NCBI GenBank assembly: GCA_017379895.1 | Contig: JAFNVH010000049.1 | Span: forward strand, 1 to 49,381 | DNA from: Rikenellaceae bacterium | GTDB lineage: Bacteria > Bacteroidota > Bacteroidia > Bacteroidales > Rikenellaceae | Direction: 5' to 3' | Length of the DNA: 49,381 bases | Part shown: positions 25,489-33,372 of the stretch, piece by piece | Position numbering within the stretch: the first letter of the stretch is position 1 | How the letters are laid out: the number at the start of each line of letters is the position of its first letter | Made by a program: the position numbers and the translations under genes | The notes under the pieces: model-generated | Databases searched by the model: none | What the model was told of the DNA's origin: nothing | The model's input: the letters and a program-made list of their open reading frames with translations, nothing else

Positions 25489-26469
25489 TTAGAATCCAAA
25501 GTAACAATTTATATATGCCGAGTAGCGGTTTTTTGCGCCGTCGGCTTTGGGTAGACTCACTCTAAAATTTGGGGCGATCTTCACGTACTTACCCAATTTG
25601 AATTGCGCGCCAAGAATCGTTGCCTGCTCGTCTTTGGCAATATTCCAGCCGTTATTTGAATAGAGATCGTCGAATCGGGCATAGAGGTCGGCAAATTTTG
25701 CAACCTTGACCGATGCAAATGCCGAATAACCATATTGGTTGCGACCATTCGTGTAGGAGGCATTTTGCATAAGGTTGTACTCTGCACCGATAGTGAAACT
25801 CTCGCTTTTGTAGCCCGCAAAAGCTGACAGATTGAAGATGTTTGCCGCATTGCCAATTCCCTCGTTCAAGCTACCATAAATGCGAATCTGAAAACCCTTG
25901 ACGGGGGTCAGTGTCACGCCCAAACCGTAGTTGAGTCCGTCGTTAATCTGGATCTTTTTGTAGCCCTCGCCATTTACGATGATTGCGTCAGCAGAGATCC
26001 AATCGGCAAATTTGTAGGCCACCGACAAACCCAAGTCGGCACTGCTGCCAAACTTATACTGATCCTGAAACGACTTCATTATGTAGCGATAGCCCCAAAA
26101 CTTCTCTTGGAAATTGAACTGCGTGGTCGAGATCAAACCTCCATTCAGGGTTAAGCTGCCGCTCTTCCACGATACCATCGCATTCTTGATGTAAGCGATA
26201 TGGTGGTAATCATCCACGCTTTTCGATTGGCCGATGTCCATAACGCCCTTCACCGAAAGCCCCTTCGTGAGTTGATACTCATAGCCCAGATAGCTACGAT
26301 CCAGTTCGAAACCTCGATCGTTATTATCCTCTCCGAAGCCTGTGTGGAAATTGGCAAACACCTGCACGATCGCTTTGCCCTTCGGCTCCGACAGTTGGGC
26401 CTCCTGCGCCTGTGCGGCGATACCGATGAAGGTCAGAAAAAGGGTCGCTAAGATTAGTCTAGTTCTCAT
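25489..26469 (-). CDS. Porin-like outer-membrane beta-barrel protein
   Basis: 326 residues with a signal peptide (MRTRLILATLFLTFIGIAAQAQ). The mature chain is strand-rich: VQVFANFHTGFGEDNNDRGFELDRSYLGYEY, GLSVKGVMDIGQ, GGLISTTQFNFQEKFWG, IRIYGSLNEGIG, and a C-terminal RYSAYINCYFGF with terminal Phe, the hallmark of outer-membrane barrels. It resembles the phosphate-selective porin (OprO/P-like) group in general layout. It lies next to a Na/phosphate cotransporter gene, so phosphate uptake is an attractive guess. The identity of the solute is not shown by the sequence. No convincing TAnnTTTG was found upstream. Confidence 0.7.
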   Translation of the reverse strand: MRTRLILATLFLTFIGIAAQAQEAQLSEPKGKAIVQVFANFHTGFGEDNNDRGFELDRSYLGYEYQLTKGLSVKGVMDIGQSKSVDDYHHIAYIKNAMVSWKSGSLTLNGGLISTTQFNFQEKFWGYRYIMKSFQDQYKFGSSADLGLSVAYKFADWISADAIIVNGEGYKKIQINDGLNYGLGVTLTPVKGFQIRIYGSLNEGIGNAANIFNLSAFAGYKSESFTIGAEYNLMQNASYTNGRNQYGYSAFASVKVAKFADLYARFDDLYSNNGWNIAKDEQATILGAQFKLGKYVKIAPNFRVSLPKADGAKNRYSAYINCYFGF

Positions 26470-26523
26470 CTGTTATAGATTGATTTGTTGGTAAACGTCA
26501 CTCTGTTTTGTTACGGCCAAAAA

Positions 26524-26558
26524 CGTCGTACTACTCTTGCGCGAAGAACAGTACGACG
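26524..26558 (-). terminator. Terminator of the Na/Pi cotransporter gene
   Basis: A perfect 9-bp stem, CGTCGTACT (26524-26532) with AGTACGACG (26550-26558), followed on the minus strand by TTTTTGG. It separates the cotransporter gene from the porin-like gene. Confidence 0.75.
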
Positions 26559-26613
26559 CTATTAGCTGTGTATGTTTATGCCGAGAAGTGTGATCTCGAC
26601 AGCTCTTTCGGGC

Positions 26614-28350
26614 TTACTTATGAATAAATCCGCGTTCCAAATCCTGCGAAACGTTGATCATAAAGTCGCCCATATGCTCGAACTCATTCATAATGTCCAT
26701 ATAGTAGACACTCGTCTGGTAGTTCTTGCTGCCGTTGTCAATCTCCTCGACTGCCGCCTCTCTGTAATTGTTGCGGAGCGTGTTGATGTGCGCCTCGGCA
26801 TTGTAAGCATTGGTAATGTCGACCAAAGTACCCTTGTGTGCAGCATTCAGGTTCTCGATCATCACATCGTATGCCTCCATTACTGCGTCAGCCATCGTGT
26901 TGAGGTTCTTGATCGACTCAGCATCGAACATCTTCTTGTGGATGTTCTTTCGCGACAAGATGCGGCTGATCGTCTCGCCCGAGTCACCCAACGACTCCAA
27001 CTCGCCGATAATCTTGTACATAGCCTTAATCTTAATCGTGGTGCTCTCGCTGATTTCCTCGGCCGATACACCATTGAGGAACGACGCGATCTCATACTCG
27101 ATGCGGTCCGATATCTCCTCGTACTTCACCAGCTTGCCGCGCAGCGTCTCGAAGTTATCCGAGTCTGCCTCGTTGATTGCTGACTGAGCATATACCGCGC
27201 CATTCTTTGAAATCTTGGCGAAGTGAATGATCTCGTCAAAAGCCTGCTCGACACTCAGCTCGGGAGTAGCGAGGGGACCTGCCGAGATATATTTGAGTCT
27301 GAAAACCTCCTTTTCCTGATTCTCCGGAGTGCGAATGATCCAGCTTACGGCCTTGCTTATCAGGCTGGTGAACCACACCAAAATCAGAGTATTGGTCAGG
27401 TTGAACAGCGTATGCAACATCGACAGACCATACAATGCTGCGGTACCCTCGGCCGAAGTAGCCTCGGTTACAGCAAAGCCCTCAGTCGCAGGATTAGGCA
27501 GACCGAACAGATGCTCTGTGATGAAACCTACCAATTTCAGGAACGGAGTGAACAGAATCAGCGCCCAAATCACACCGAATACATTGAATATGGTGTGCGA
27601 CATTGCGGCGCGCTTCGCCTGAGTATTACCGACCGAAGCTGCGATATTAGCCGTGATGGTTGTACCGATGTTCTCGCCGAGCACCATTGCGCACGCCATA
27701 TTGAACGGAATCCAACCCATACTCAACATAATCAGCGTGATAGCCATTGTTGCTGACGACGACTGCAACACCAGAGTCAAAATTGAGCCGAAAGCGAGGA
27801 AGAGCAGCACCGAGCCAAAGCCGTGTGCCGACCACGCGCTAACAAAATCCAACACCTCGGGTGTCTGTCGCAGATCGGGCACCGACTCCTTCATAAATGA
27901 AAGGCCCAGGAACAGAAGACTGAAACCAACGATCAGCTCGCCGATATTCTTGCGCTGGTCCTTCTTCGAGTTAGAGAAGAGGAAACCGAGCAACATCAGA
28001 GGAATTGCAAGAATTGAAATGTCGGCCTTGAAGCCCAGCCAAGCGACCATCCACGCTGTGATTGTGGTACCGATGTTGGCACCCATAATCACTCCGATAG
28101 CCTGCGTCAGCGTGAGTAGACCGGCGTTTACGAAGCTAACCACCATTACTGTGGTTGCCGACGACGACTGAATGATAGAAGTAACTCCCACACCTGTCAG
28201 CACGCCCTTTAATGGGTTTGAAGTCATTGCCGACAGGAAACCGCGCAAACGCTCACCGGCAGCTTTCTGCAATCCCGAGCTCATCAGGTTCATTCCATAG
28301 AGGAACATACCCAATGCTCCCAATAGTGTGAAAATTTGTAATATACCCAT
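26614..28350 (-). CDS. Na/Pi cotransporter family protein with PhoU-like tail
   Basis: 578 residues. The membrane part (about 1-340) contains the two inverted-repeat signatures IIQSSSATTVMVVSFVNAG and LQSSSATMAITLIMLS, plus GANIGTT and GENIGTTITAN, all typical of NptA/YjbB-type sodium-dependent phosphate cotransporters. The C-terminal part (about 370-570) is a helical PhoU-like domain ending MNEFEHMGDFMINVSQDLERGF. It imports or balances phosphate at the inner membrane, with the PhoU domain probably regulating flux. Promoter and terminator bracket it as a single-gene unit. With the porin-like gene downstream it may form a two-membrane route for phosphate. Confidence 0.93.
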   Translation of the reverse strand: MGILQIFTLLGALGMFLYGMNLMSSGLQKAAGERLRGFLSAMTSNPLKGVLTGVGVTSIIQSSSATTVMVVSFVNAGLLTLTQAIGVIMGANIGTTITAWMVAWLGFKADISILAIPLMLLGFLFSNSKKDQRKNIGELIVGFSLLFLGLSFMKESVPDLRQTPEVLDFVSAWSAHGFGSVLLFLAFGSILTLVLQSSSATMAITLIMLSMGWIPFNMACAMVLGENIGTTITANIAASVGNTQAKRAAMSHTIFNVFGVIWALILFTPFLKLVGFITEHLFGLPNPATEGFAVTEATSAEGTAALYGLSMLHTLFNLTNTLILVWFTSLISKAVSWIIRTPENQEKEVFRLKYISAGPLATPELSVEQAFDEIIHFAKISKNGAVYAQSAINEADSDNFETLRGKLVKYEEISDRIEYEIASFLNGVSAEEISESTTIKIKAMYKIIGELESLGDSGETISRILSRKNIHKKMFDAESIKNLNTMADAVMEAYDVMIENLNAAHKGTLVDITNAYNAEAHINTLRNNYREAAVEEIDNGSKNYQTSVYYMDIMNEFEHMGDFMINVSQDLERGFIHK

Positions 28351-28374
28351 AGTGTTTTCTTAATTATTCGGACA

Positions 28375-28382
28375 CAAAGATA
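28375..28382 (-). promoter_or_regulatory. -7 element for the Na/Pi cotransporter gene
   Basis: TATCTTTG on the minus strand, a perfect TAnnTTTG match, ending 24 nt before the ATG at 28350. Upstream at 28425-28441, TTCAAC-TAAAA-GTTGAA is a weak inverted repeat that could be an operator or the end of the obgE transcript. Confidence 0.6.
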
Positions 28383-28523
28383 TTATAAAAAAATGTTCCA
28401 TAAATACATCGAGAGACACTTCGATTCAACTAAAAGTTGAAATCTTTCGTATAAATAGTGCAGTTTTGTCTCTTTCAGTATAATGAAACACTCTTATAAT
28501 TCGAATTGTCTTGTACTGCGAGT

Positions 28524-29516
28524 TTACTTGTGCAGAGCCTCCCAAAGCATATCTTTGAGCTGCTGAATGTTCAGACCCGTCACCGACGAAATCATCACTG
28601 TGGGCAGGCCCTCAGGCAGATGAGCACGCATCTCGGTCATCAACTCTTCGTCGAGCATATCGCACTTGGTGATCGCCAGCAGACGCTGCTTGTCGAGCAA
28701 CTCGGGGTTGTACTGCGTCAGCTCGCCGAGCAGTACCTCGTAATCCTTCTGAATGTCGTCGCTATCGGCTGGAATCATAAACAACAGCACTGAGTTACGC
28801 TCGATGTGGCGCAGGAATCGCGTACCGAGGCCACGACCCTCGTGCGCACCCTCGATGATACCCGGAATGTCGGCCATCACGAACGAGTGATTGTCGCGGC
28901 AAGCTACGATACCCAAGTTGGGTTCGAGCGTGGTGAAGGCGTAGTTCGCAATCTTGGGTTTTGCAGCCGAAACCACCGACAGCAGGGTCGATTTACCTGC
29001 ATTGGGGAAACCTACCAGACCAACATCAGCCAGCACCTTCAACTCCAAGATGAAAGCACCCTCGGCACCCTCTTCACCTGGCTGAGCATAGCGCGGAGCT
29101 TGGTTTGTTGCAGTCTTGAAGTGCCAGTTGCCCAGACCTCCGCGACCACCTTTGAGCAGAACGAGCTGTTCGCCGTCGTCGGTCACCTCGCCAACGATCT
29201 CACCCGTCTCGGCATCGCGGGCAACGGTACCCAGCGGCACACGCACGATGATGTCCTGCGCGTCCTTACCCGACGAGCGGGCACCCGAGCCGCACTGGCC
29301 ATCTTCGGCGAAGATATGTCGCTGATATTTAAGGTGAATGAGCGTCCAATATTGGCTATCGCCCTGCAAGATGATGCTGCCGCCCTTACCACCATCACCG
29401 CCATCGGGTCCACCGAAAGCGACGAATTTTTCACGACGGAAGTGAGCCGATCCAGCTCCACCGTGTCCCGATCGAGCAAATATCTTGACGTAATCCACAA
29501 AGTTCGACGATGCCAT
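28524..29516 (-). CDS. obgE: GTPase Obg
   Basis: 330 residues. The glycine-rich Obg domain (about 1-158: [47 protein letters not shown]) is followed by the G domain, with [12 protein letters not shown] (G1), FTTLEPNLG (G2), [16 protein letters not shown] (G3), TKCD (G4) and SSVTG (G5). This essential GTPase helps large-ribosomal-subunit assembly and stringent-response control. The variable C-terminal OCT domain of some Obg proteins is absent, as is common in this phylum. The ATG at 29516 follows a TACCTTTG promoter; the longer frame upstream would start within the previous gene's terminator region. Confidence 0.96.
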   Translation of the reverse strand: MASSNFVDYVKIFARSGHGGAGSAHFRREKFVAFGGPDGGDGGKGGSIILQGDSQYWTLIHLKYQRHIFAEDGQCGSGARSSGKDAQDIIVRVPLGTVARDAETGEIVGEVTDDGEQLVLLKGGRGGLGNWHFKTATNQAPRYAQPGEEGAEGAFILELKVLADVGLVGFPNAGKSTLLSVVSAAKPKIANYAFTTLEPNLGIVACRDNHSFVMADIPGIIEGAHEGRGLGTRFLRHIERNSVLLFMIPADSDDIQKDYEVLLGELTQYNPELLDKQRLLAITKCDMLDEELMTEMRAHLPEGLPTVMISSVTGLNIQQLKDMLWEALHK

Positions 29517-29556
29517 AACGCTATAATTGTTTGTAATTAATTTCGATTTTCGTCTG

Positions 29557-29564
29557 CAAAGGTA
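29557..29564 (-). promoter_or_regulatory. -7 element for obgE
   Basis: TACCTTTG on the minus strand, matching TAnnTTTG, 40 nt upstream of the ATG at 29516. It lies between the alanine dehydrogenase terminator and obgE, so obgE has its own promoter. Confidence 0.6.
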
Positions 29565-29590
29565 CGCAAATAAATTGATTTGCACAAAAT

Positions 29591-29625
29591 AACCGTTCCG
29601 CCTTCATGCAGAAGACGGAACGGTT
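29591..29625 (-). terminator. Terminator of the alanine dehydrogenase gene
   Basis: On the minus strand AACCGTTCCG pairs perfectly with CGGAACGGTT, extended by a G-U and GAAG/CTTC pairing, with a 5-nt loop. It is followed by TATTTTG. A long, stable stem. Confidence 0.85.
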
Positions 29626-29648
29626 GAGTGAGTTAGATAATTTCTTGA

Positions 29649-30755
29649 TTAGAATTCCAGCGGAGTGTACTCCAAACCCCAAGCATCGGCAACGCTCTTG
29701 TAAACAACTTTGCCACCGATGATGTTCAGACCCTTCTTCAACTCCTTGTTCTCGCGGCAAGCCTTCTCCCAGCCCTTGTTAGCTAGCTGCAGAGCGTAGG
29801 GCAGAGTAGCGTTGGTCAGTGCCAAAGTCGAGGTGTAGGGAACTGCACCGGGGATGTTTGCCACGCAGTAGTGCAGAATACCGTCAACGTAGTAAACGGG
29901 ATCCTCGTGAGTTGTGGGATGCGAGGTCTCGAAGCAACCACCCTGGTCGATCGCAACGTCCACCATTACGGTACCCGGCTGCATATCCTTCAACATATCG
30001 CGGGTAACGAGCTTGGGCGCCTTAGCACCGGGGATCAGAACCGAACCGATAACCAGATCGGCACGCTTCAGCTCCTCGCGGATATTGTACTCCGACGACA
30101 TCAGCGTCTTCACGTTCTTGGGCATTACGTCAGCCAGATAGGTCAGACGGCGCAGCGAGATATCGCAGATGGTAACGTCTGCACCTGTACCGGCAGCGGT
30201 GCGAGCAGCAGCAGTACCTACCACACCTGCACCGATAACGAATACGCGAGCAGGCTTCACACCCGGTACGCCACCGAGCAGAATACCCTTACCGCCACGC
30301 GGCTTCTCGAGGAAGTAGCGACCTTCCTGAGTCGACATACGACCAGCCACCTCCGACATCGGGATCAGCAGGGGCAGCGAGCGGTCGTCGCGCTCAACGG
30401 TTTCGTAGGCGATACAGATAGCGCCGCTCTCGACCATAGCTTTGGTCAGGGGCTCGCTACTTGCGAAGTGGAAATATGTAAATACGACCTGATCCTTCTT
30501 GATCAGACCATATTCGGGAGCGATAGGCTCTTTTACTTTGATGATCATTTCGGCGATTGCGTATACTTCCTCGATAGTGGGGAGGATCTTAGCGCCCACC
30601 TTTTCGTATTCGCTGTCGGGGAAACCGCTGTTTACACCTGCGGTAGCCTGAACATAGACAGTGTGGCCGTGCTTAACAAATTCCTGCGCACCGGCGGGAG
30701 TCAAACCAACGCGATTTTCGTTGTTTTTGATCTCTTTGGGAACACCAATAATCAT
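29649..30755 (-). CDS. ald: Alanine dehydrogenase
   Basis: 368 residues, the normal length. This cytosolic NAD-dependent enzyme interconverts L-alanine and pyruvate plus ammonia. It begins [31 protein letters not shown] (substrate-binding Arg and Lys region). It continues with [24 protein letters not shown], the NAD-binding loop [24 protein letters not shown], and [21 protein letters not shown] near the active site. It ends [14 protein letters not shown]. The ATG at 30755 is chosen because the sequence upstream has no homology-like content and is AT-rich. A single gene with its own terminator; no exact TAnnTTTG was found upstream. Confidence 0.95.
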   Translation of the reverse strand: MIIGVPKEIKNNENRVGLTPAGAQEFVKHGHTVYVQATAGVNSGFPDSEYEKVGAKILPTIEEVYAIAEMIIKVKEPIAPEYGLIKKDQVVFTYFHFASSEPLTKAMVESGAICIAYETVERDDRSLPLLIPMSEVAGRMSTQEGRYFLEKPRGGKGILLGGVPGVKPARVFVIGAGVVGTAAARTAAGTGADVTICDISLRRLTYLADVMPKNVKTLMSSEYNIREELKRADLVIGSVLIPGAKAPKLVTRDMLKDMQPGTVMVDVAIDQGGCFETSHPTTHEDPVYYVDGILHYCVANIPGAVPYTSTLALTNATLPYALQLANKGWEKACRENKELKKGLNIIGGKVVYKSVADAWGLEYTPLEF

Positions 30756-31016
30756 AGTTTTAGAAGTTTTTGAGTAGGTTGTTTTTATTTGTTTTTTGGT
30801 TTTCGCGCGTGTTTTGTTGATCGCGTGGACTCGCTGAAAGGTTATTTTCAGTTTGCCGACCTCAAATTTCGAAAAAAAAGAGAAAAAAAGCAATAGTTTG
30901 CGCTATTTTTTTCGTTTGATGGTCAGATTTTTTGATGTTTTTCACTTATGTGGACAGAGTTGTGTCATTTGGCTATGGTCAAGTCCTCGATTAATTAACG
31001 TTTGTGTAACAAAAAA
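30756..31016. other. Protein-free AT-rich gap upstream of alanine dehydrogenase
   Basis: About 260 bp with T- and A-runs (an A8 run near 30873). The open frame crossing it on the plus strand is cut by terminator-like hairpins and has no recognisable protein character. The near-match TAACGTTTG at 30996-31004 has a 3-nt instead of 2-nt gap and is not accepted as a promoter. The ald promoter must lie here but was not recognised. Confidence 0.4.
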
Positions 31017-31038
31017 CCGCACCTCTACGAGGACGCGG
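31017..31038. terminator. Terminator downstream of the MORN gene
   Basis: CCGC (31017-31020) pairs with GCGG (31035-31038), and CCTC pairs with GAGG inside. On the minus strand it is followed by TTTTTTG, so it suits the MORN gene; the plus side has CTTTGTTTT. The left arm with its A-run (CAAAAAACCGCACCTC) recurs in the serB terminator at 32025-32048. Confidence 0.75.
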
Positions 31039-31058
31039 CTTTGTTTTGCGGATTTATC

Positions 31059-31107
31059 CAAGTTCTGTGGCTGGGGCGGTCGCCCAAAGGGCGAGCCACA
31101 GAACTTG
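31059..31107. repeat. 49-bp near-perfect palindrome
   Basis: Outer arms CAAGTTCTGTGGC (31059-31071) and GCCACAGAACTTG (31095-31107) pair over 13 bp. Inner arms TCGCCC (31080-31085) and GGGCGA (31089-31094) pair over 6 bp around AAA. An 8-nt bulge, TGGGGCGG, sits on one side. It lies in the 3' untranslated region of the MORN gene, before its terminator. It resembles a REP/MITE-like unit or a processing hairpin; no second copy was noticed in this window. Confidence 0.6.
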
Positions 31108-31126
31108 ACACGTTTGAAAAACGTGT
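31108..31126 (+). terminator. Hairpin with plus-strand T-rich tail
   Basis: A perfect 8-bp stem, ACACGTTT (31108-31115) with AAACGTGT (31119-31126), and a GAA loop. It is followed on the plus strand by GATTTATTTATTTTTG. No plus-strand gene ends here, so its role is unclear; it abuts the 49-bp palindrome and the MORN stop codon. Confidence 0.45.
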
Positions 31127-31129
31127 GAT

Positions 31130-31696
31130 TTATTTATTTTTGAGGGGCTTGATTGATTTCTCTTTCAGAACTCCACGTACCCAGCGAGCTGAGTATAAGC
31201 GACCGTAGAGGTCTTGAAGTACGCCCTTGCCGTGAGGCACCCCATTCTCAAAATTAACCGTAAAAGTAATGCCTTCGGGTGTTTGGAAAGTGCCTTGACC
31301 ATTTGGCAGGTCGCGCTCCCACGTGCCGCAATATTTACTATTATCGGGATAAATCATCGTGCCTACGCCCTTGATTTCTCCGTAGTAGGTCTGACCTTGA
31401 TAAACCGAGCCATCATTCCATCGAATAGTTGTTTGACCTGTTTCGGGATTTTTGGTCATTTCAGCGACCAAATCCTCCTTCGTAATAGGGGTCTTGGATT
31501 TTCTTGATTTAGGCGGGAAATCTTTTTTGAAATGATCCGATAATGATGGCATCATCGACTTCCACGTCGATTCTGGTGTTACGTTTGACAACTTATGCCA
31601 CGGATCTCGTCCCCAATCTGGGCCAGTTTCTTGCGCAAAACCAACGTTCGGCAAACAGAAAATAGCGGCTATAAGAATAAGTAAAAATCTTTTCAT
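31130..31696 (-). CDS. Exported MORN-repeat protein
   Basis: 188 residues from MKRFLLILIAAIFCLPNVGFAQ, a signal peptide. A short linker rich in Lys and Ser (PPKSRKSKTPITKEDL) precedes about three MORN repeats at roughly 100-175: WNDGSVYQGQTYYGEIKGVGTMIYPDNSKYCGTWERDLPNGQGTF and GVPHGKGVLQDLYGRLY. MORN repeats form a beta-meander that binds lipids or proteins; the partner is unknown. The gene and its gaps are more AT-rich than the surroundings and are flanked by two terminators sharing the same arm, which may mark an inserted segment. Confidence 0.82.
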   Translation of the reverse strand: MKRFLLILIAAIFCLPNVGFAQETGPDWGRDPWHKLSNVTPESTWKSMMPSLSDHFKKDFPPKSRKSKTPITKEDLVAEMTKNPETGQTTIRWNDGSVYQGQTYYGEIKGVGTMIYPDNSKYCGTWERDLPNGQGTFQTPEGITFTVNFENGVPHGKGVLQDLYGRLYSARWVRGVLKEKSIKPLKNK

Positions 31697-32024
31697 AGTT
31701 CTTGATTTTAAGCGTTTTGCAAAAAAACAAAATTTATTGACAAAAGCAAAATTTTTGCCCCAAAAATCGCATTTTTCTTGCAATTTTTTTCATTTTCGCC
31801 CAAAATCGCCCTCGTTCCACCCGTTTTCGCCAGCCATGTCCGCCCACTCAGCCCCTCCTTACGCGGCACGCCCCCCCCCAGAAAAACCGAAACAAAAACT
31901 TGTTTCAAAAATGTATAGTGTGCGCGGTGGTGATGAGGAGGGGTGTGCGGGAGGTGGAGATAAAAGGGGGCACGCGAAGAATCTAATTTTGAATCTTGCT
32001 TGTTGAATTTTGAATAAACAAAAA
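31697..32024. other. Protein-free gap with C9 tract and AT-rich repeat
   Basis: About 330 bp. It holds A-runs near the MORN start, a run of nine C (31871-31879), a G-rich segment (31922-31975) and an AT-rich element at 31983-32016 similar to the inverted sequence at 5761-5799. No credible coding frame and no exact TAnnTTTG for the MORN gene was found; TAAATTTTG on the minus strand near 31727-31735 is a near match. Confidence 0.4.
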
Positions 32025-32048
32025 AACCGCACCTCGAAGGGCGCGGTT
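32025..32048 (-). terminator. Terminator of serB
   Basis: On the minus strand AACCGC pairs with GCGGTT over 6 bp, with an inner CCT/AGG pairing, followed by TTTTTG. It lies just past the serB stop at 32056. Confidence 0.75.
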
Positions 32049-32055
32049 CTATCGG

Positions 32056-33273
32056 TTACTCAATCTGCGAATCTTTCAATCCGAGGAAGTAGAGCACTCC
32101 GTCGATACCGATCGAAGAGATCGACTGACGAGCCGTTGCCTTCACCTTCGGTTTTGCGTGGAAGGCGATACCCAGACCTGCGGTGCCCAACATCGGCAGA
32201 TCGTTTGCACCGTCACCAACAGCCACCGCCTGAGCGATGTTGATACCCTCGAATTGGCACAACAGACGCAGCAGCTCGGCTTTGCGCTTGCCGTCGACTA
32301 CATCGCCCACGTAGCGCCCCGTCAGCTTGCCGTTCTCGATCTCCAACTCGTTGGCATACATATAATCGAATCCGAAGCGCTGTTTGAGATAGTTACCGAA
32401 GTAGGTAAAACCACCCGACAGAATCGCCGTCTTATATCCCACGCGCTTCAAAATGGTCATCATTCGCTCCAAACCCTCGGTAATGGGTAGGTTCACTGCG
32501 ATATCCTCCATCACGCTCTCGTCCAAGCCTTTGAGCAGAGCAACACGCTGAGTGAAGCTCTCGCGGAAGTCGATCTCGCCACGCATCGCGCTCTCGGTAA
32601 TAGCGCGCACCTGCTCGCCCACGCCTGCGCGATCGGCTAGCTCGTCGATAACCTCGGTCTGAATCAGTGTCGAGTCCATATCGAAGCAAATCAGACGGCG
32701 TGAACGGCGGTAGATATCGTCGCGCTGGAACGAAACATCAACGCCAAAATCGTTCGACATCTGCATCAGCTGCGACTGCATCGCGTCGCGATCCTCGACC
32801 GTACCGCGCACCGAAAGTTCGATACACGACTTCGGGGTACGAGCGTCGGGTTCGAGGGGTACGCGACCCGTCAAGCGGCGAATAGCATCAATATTGAGTT
32901 TCTGCTGCGTCACGATCTTGGTTGCCTCGGCAATCTGGCGTGCCGTAACCTCGCGACCGAGCAGAGTGATGATGTTGCGGTTTTTGCCCTGGCGAGCTAC
33001 CCACTGCGCATAGTGCTCCTCGTCGACGGGGCTGAAACGGATATTAATATCCAGCTCGTAGGCTTTGAGCAGCAGATCCTTCATAATCTCGCCCGAGTGG
33101 TCAGATGTAGTCTTGAACAGAATGCCGAGCGAGAGGGTTTGATGAATGTTTGCCTGACCGATGTCGAGGATATATGCGTCGTGGCGCGCCAAGATGTCGG
33201 TAAGCGAAGAGGTCACACCAGGTTTGTCGATACCTGAGATGTTGATTTGGATAATTTCTGCCTGTTGCTCCAT
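32056..33273 (-). CDS. serB: Phosphoserine phosphatase with two ACT domains
   Basis: 405 residues from MEQQAEIIQINISG. Two ACT-like regulatory domains (about 5-85 and 98-182) precede a HAD phosphatase domain. The nucleophile motif D198-M-D200-ST is followed by SAMRGEIDFRESFTQRVALLKG, LSGGFTYFG, and GDGANDLPML with the Mg-binding aspartates. It removes phosphate from L-phosphoserine, the last step of serine synthesis; the ACT domains suggest feedback by an amino acid. The frame is open 54 codons upstream but would run through the promoter, so 33273 is the start. It is divergent from the MscS gene. Confidence 0.95.
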   Translation of the reverse strand: MEQQAEIIQINISGIDKPGVTSSLTDILARHDAYILDIGQANIHQTLSLGILFKTTSDHSGEIMKDLLLKAYELDINIRFSPVDEEHYAQWVARQGKNRNIITLLGREVTARQIAEATKIVTQQKLNIDAIRRLTGRVPLEPDARTPKSCIELSVRGTVEDRDAMQSQLMQMSNDFGVDVSFQRDDIYRRSRRLICFDMDSTLIQTEVIDELADRAGVGEQVRAITESAMRGEIDFRESFTQRVALLKGLDESVMEDIAVNLPITEGLERMMTILKRVGYKTAILSGGFTYFGNYLKQRFGFDYMYANELEIENGKLTGRYVGDVVDGKRKAELLRLLCQFEGINIAQAVAVGDGANDLPMLGTAGLGIAFHAKPKVKATARQSISSIGIDGVLYFLGLKDSQIE

Positions 33274-33303
33274 AATGATTGGTGTATTTTTCTTATCGAA
33301 TTT

Positions 33304-33311
33304 CAAAGTTA
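33304..33311 (-). promoter_or_regulatory. -7 element for serB
   Basis: TAACTTTG on the minus strand, a perfect TAnnTTTG match, ending 30 nt before the ATG at 33273. It forms a divergent pair with 33324-33331, only 12 nt away. Confidence 0.65.
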
Positions 33312-33323
33312 CAGATAATTCAC

Positions 33324-33331
33324 TACTTTTG
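33324..33331 (+). promoter_or_regulatory. -7 element for the MscS gene
   Basis: TACTTTTG, a perfect TAnnTTTG match, 41 nt upstream of the ATG at 33373. The two -7 elements are so close that each -33 region overlaps the other promoter, implying mutual influence on transcription. Confidence 0.65.
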
Positions 33332-33372
33332 CAACCTTCGAAACAGAAATTTAACAAAACAATTAGGAATTT

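Noticed and set aside
28425-28441. Inverted repeat TTCAAC/GTTGAA between obgE and the Na/Pi gene
   Set aside because: Only 6 bp and AT-rich; could arise by chance, so it is mentioned only with the nearby promoter.
30996-31004. TAACGTTTG as a promoter for a plus-strand RNA covering the three hairpins at 31017-31126
   Set aside because: The gap inside the element is 3 nt instead of 2 and the nearest TTTG is 24 nt away, so it does not fit the consensus well enough.
30853-31128. Plus-strand open frame of about 90 codons upstream of ald
   Set aside because: It runs through a terminator hairpin and the 49-bp palindrome, has no promoter, signal or recognisable composition, and its product reads like chance translation.
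31737-32006. Plus-strand open frame crossing the C9 tract
   Set aside because: Low-complexity start, proline/lysine-rich chance sequence across the gap, no promoter; considered non-coding.
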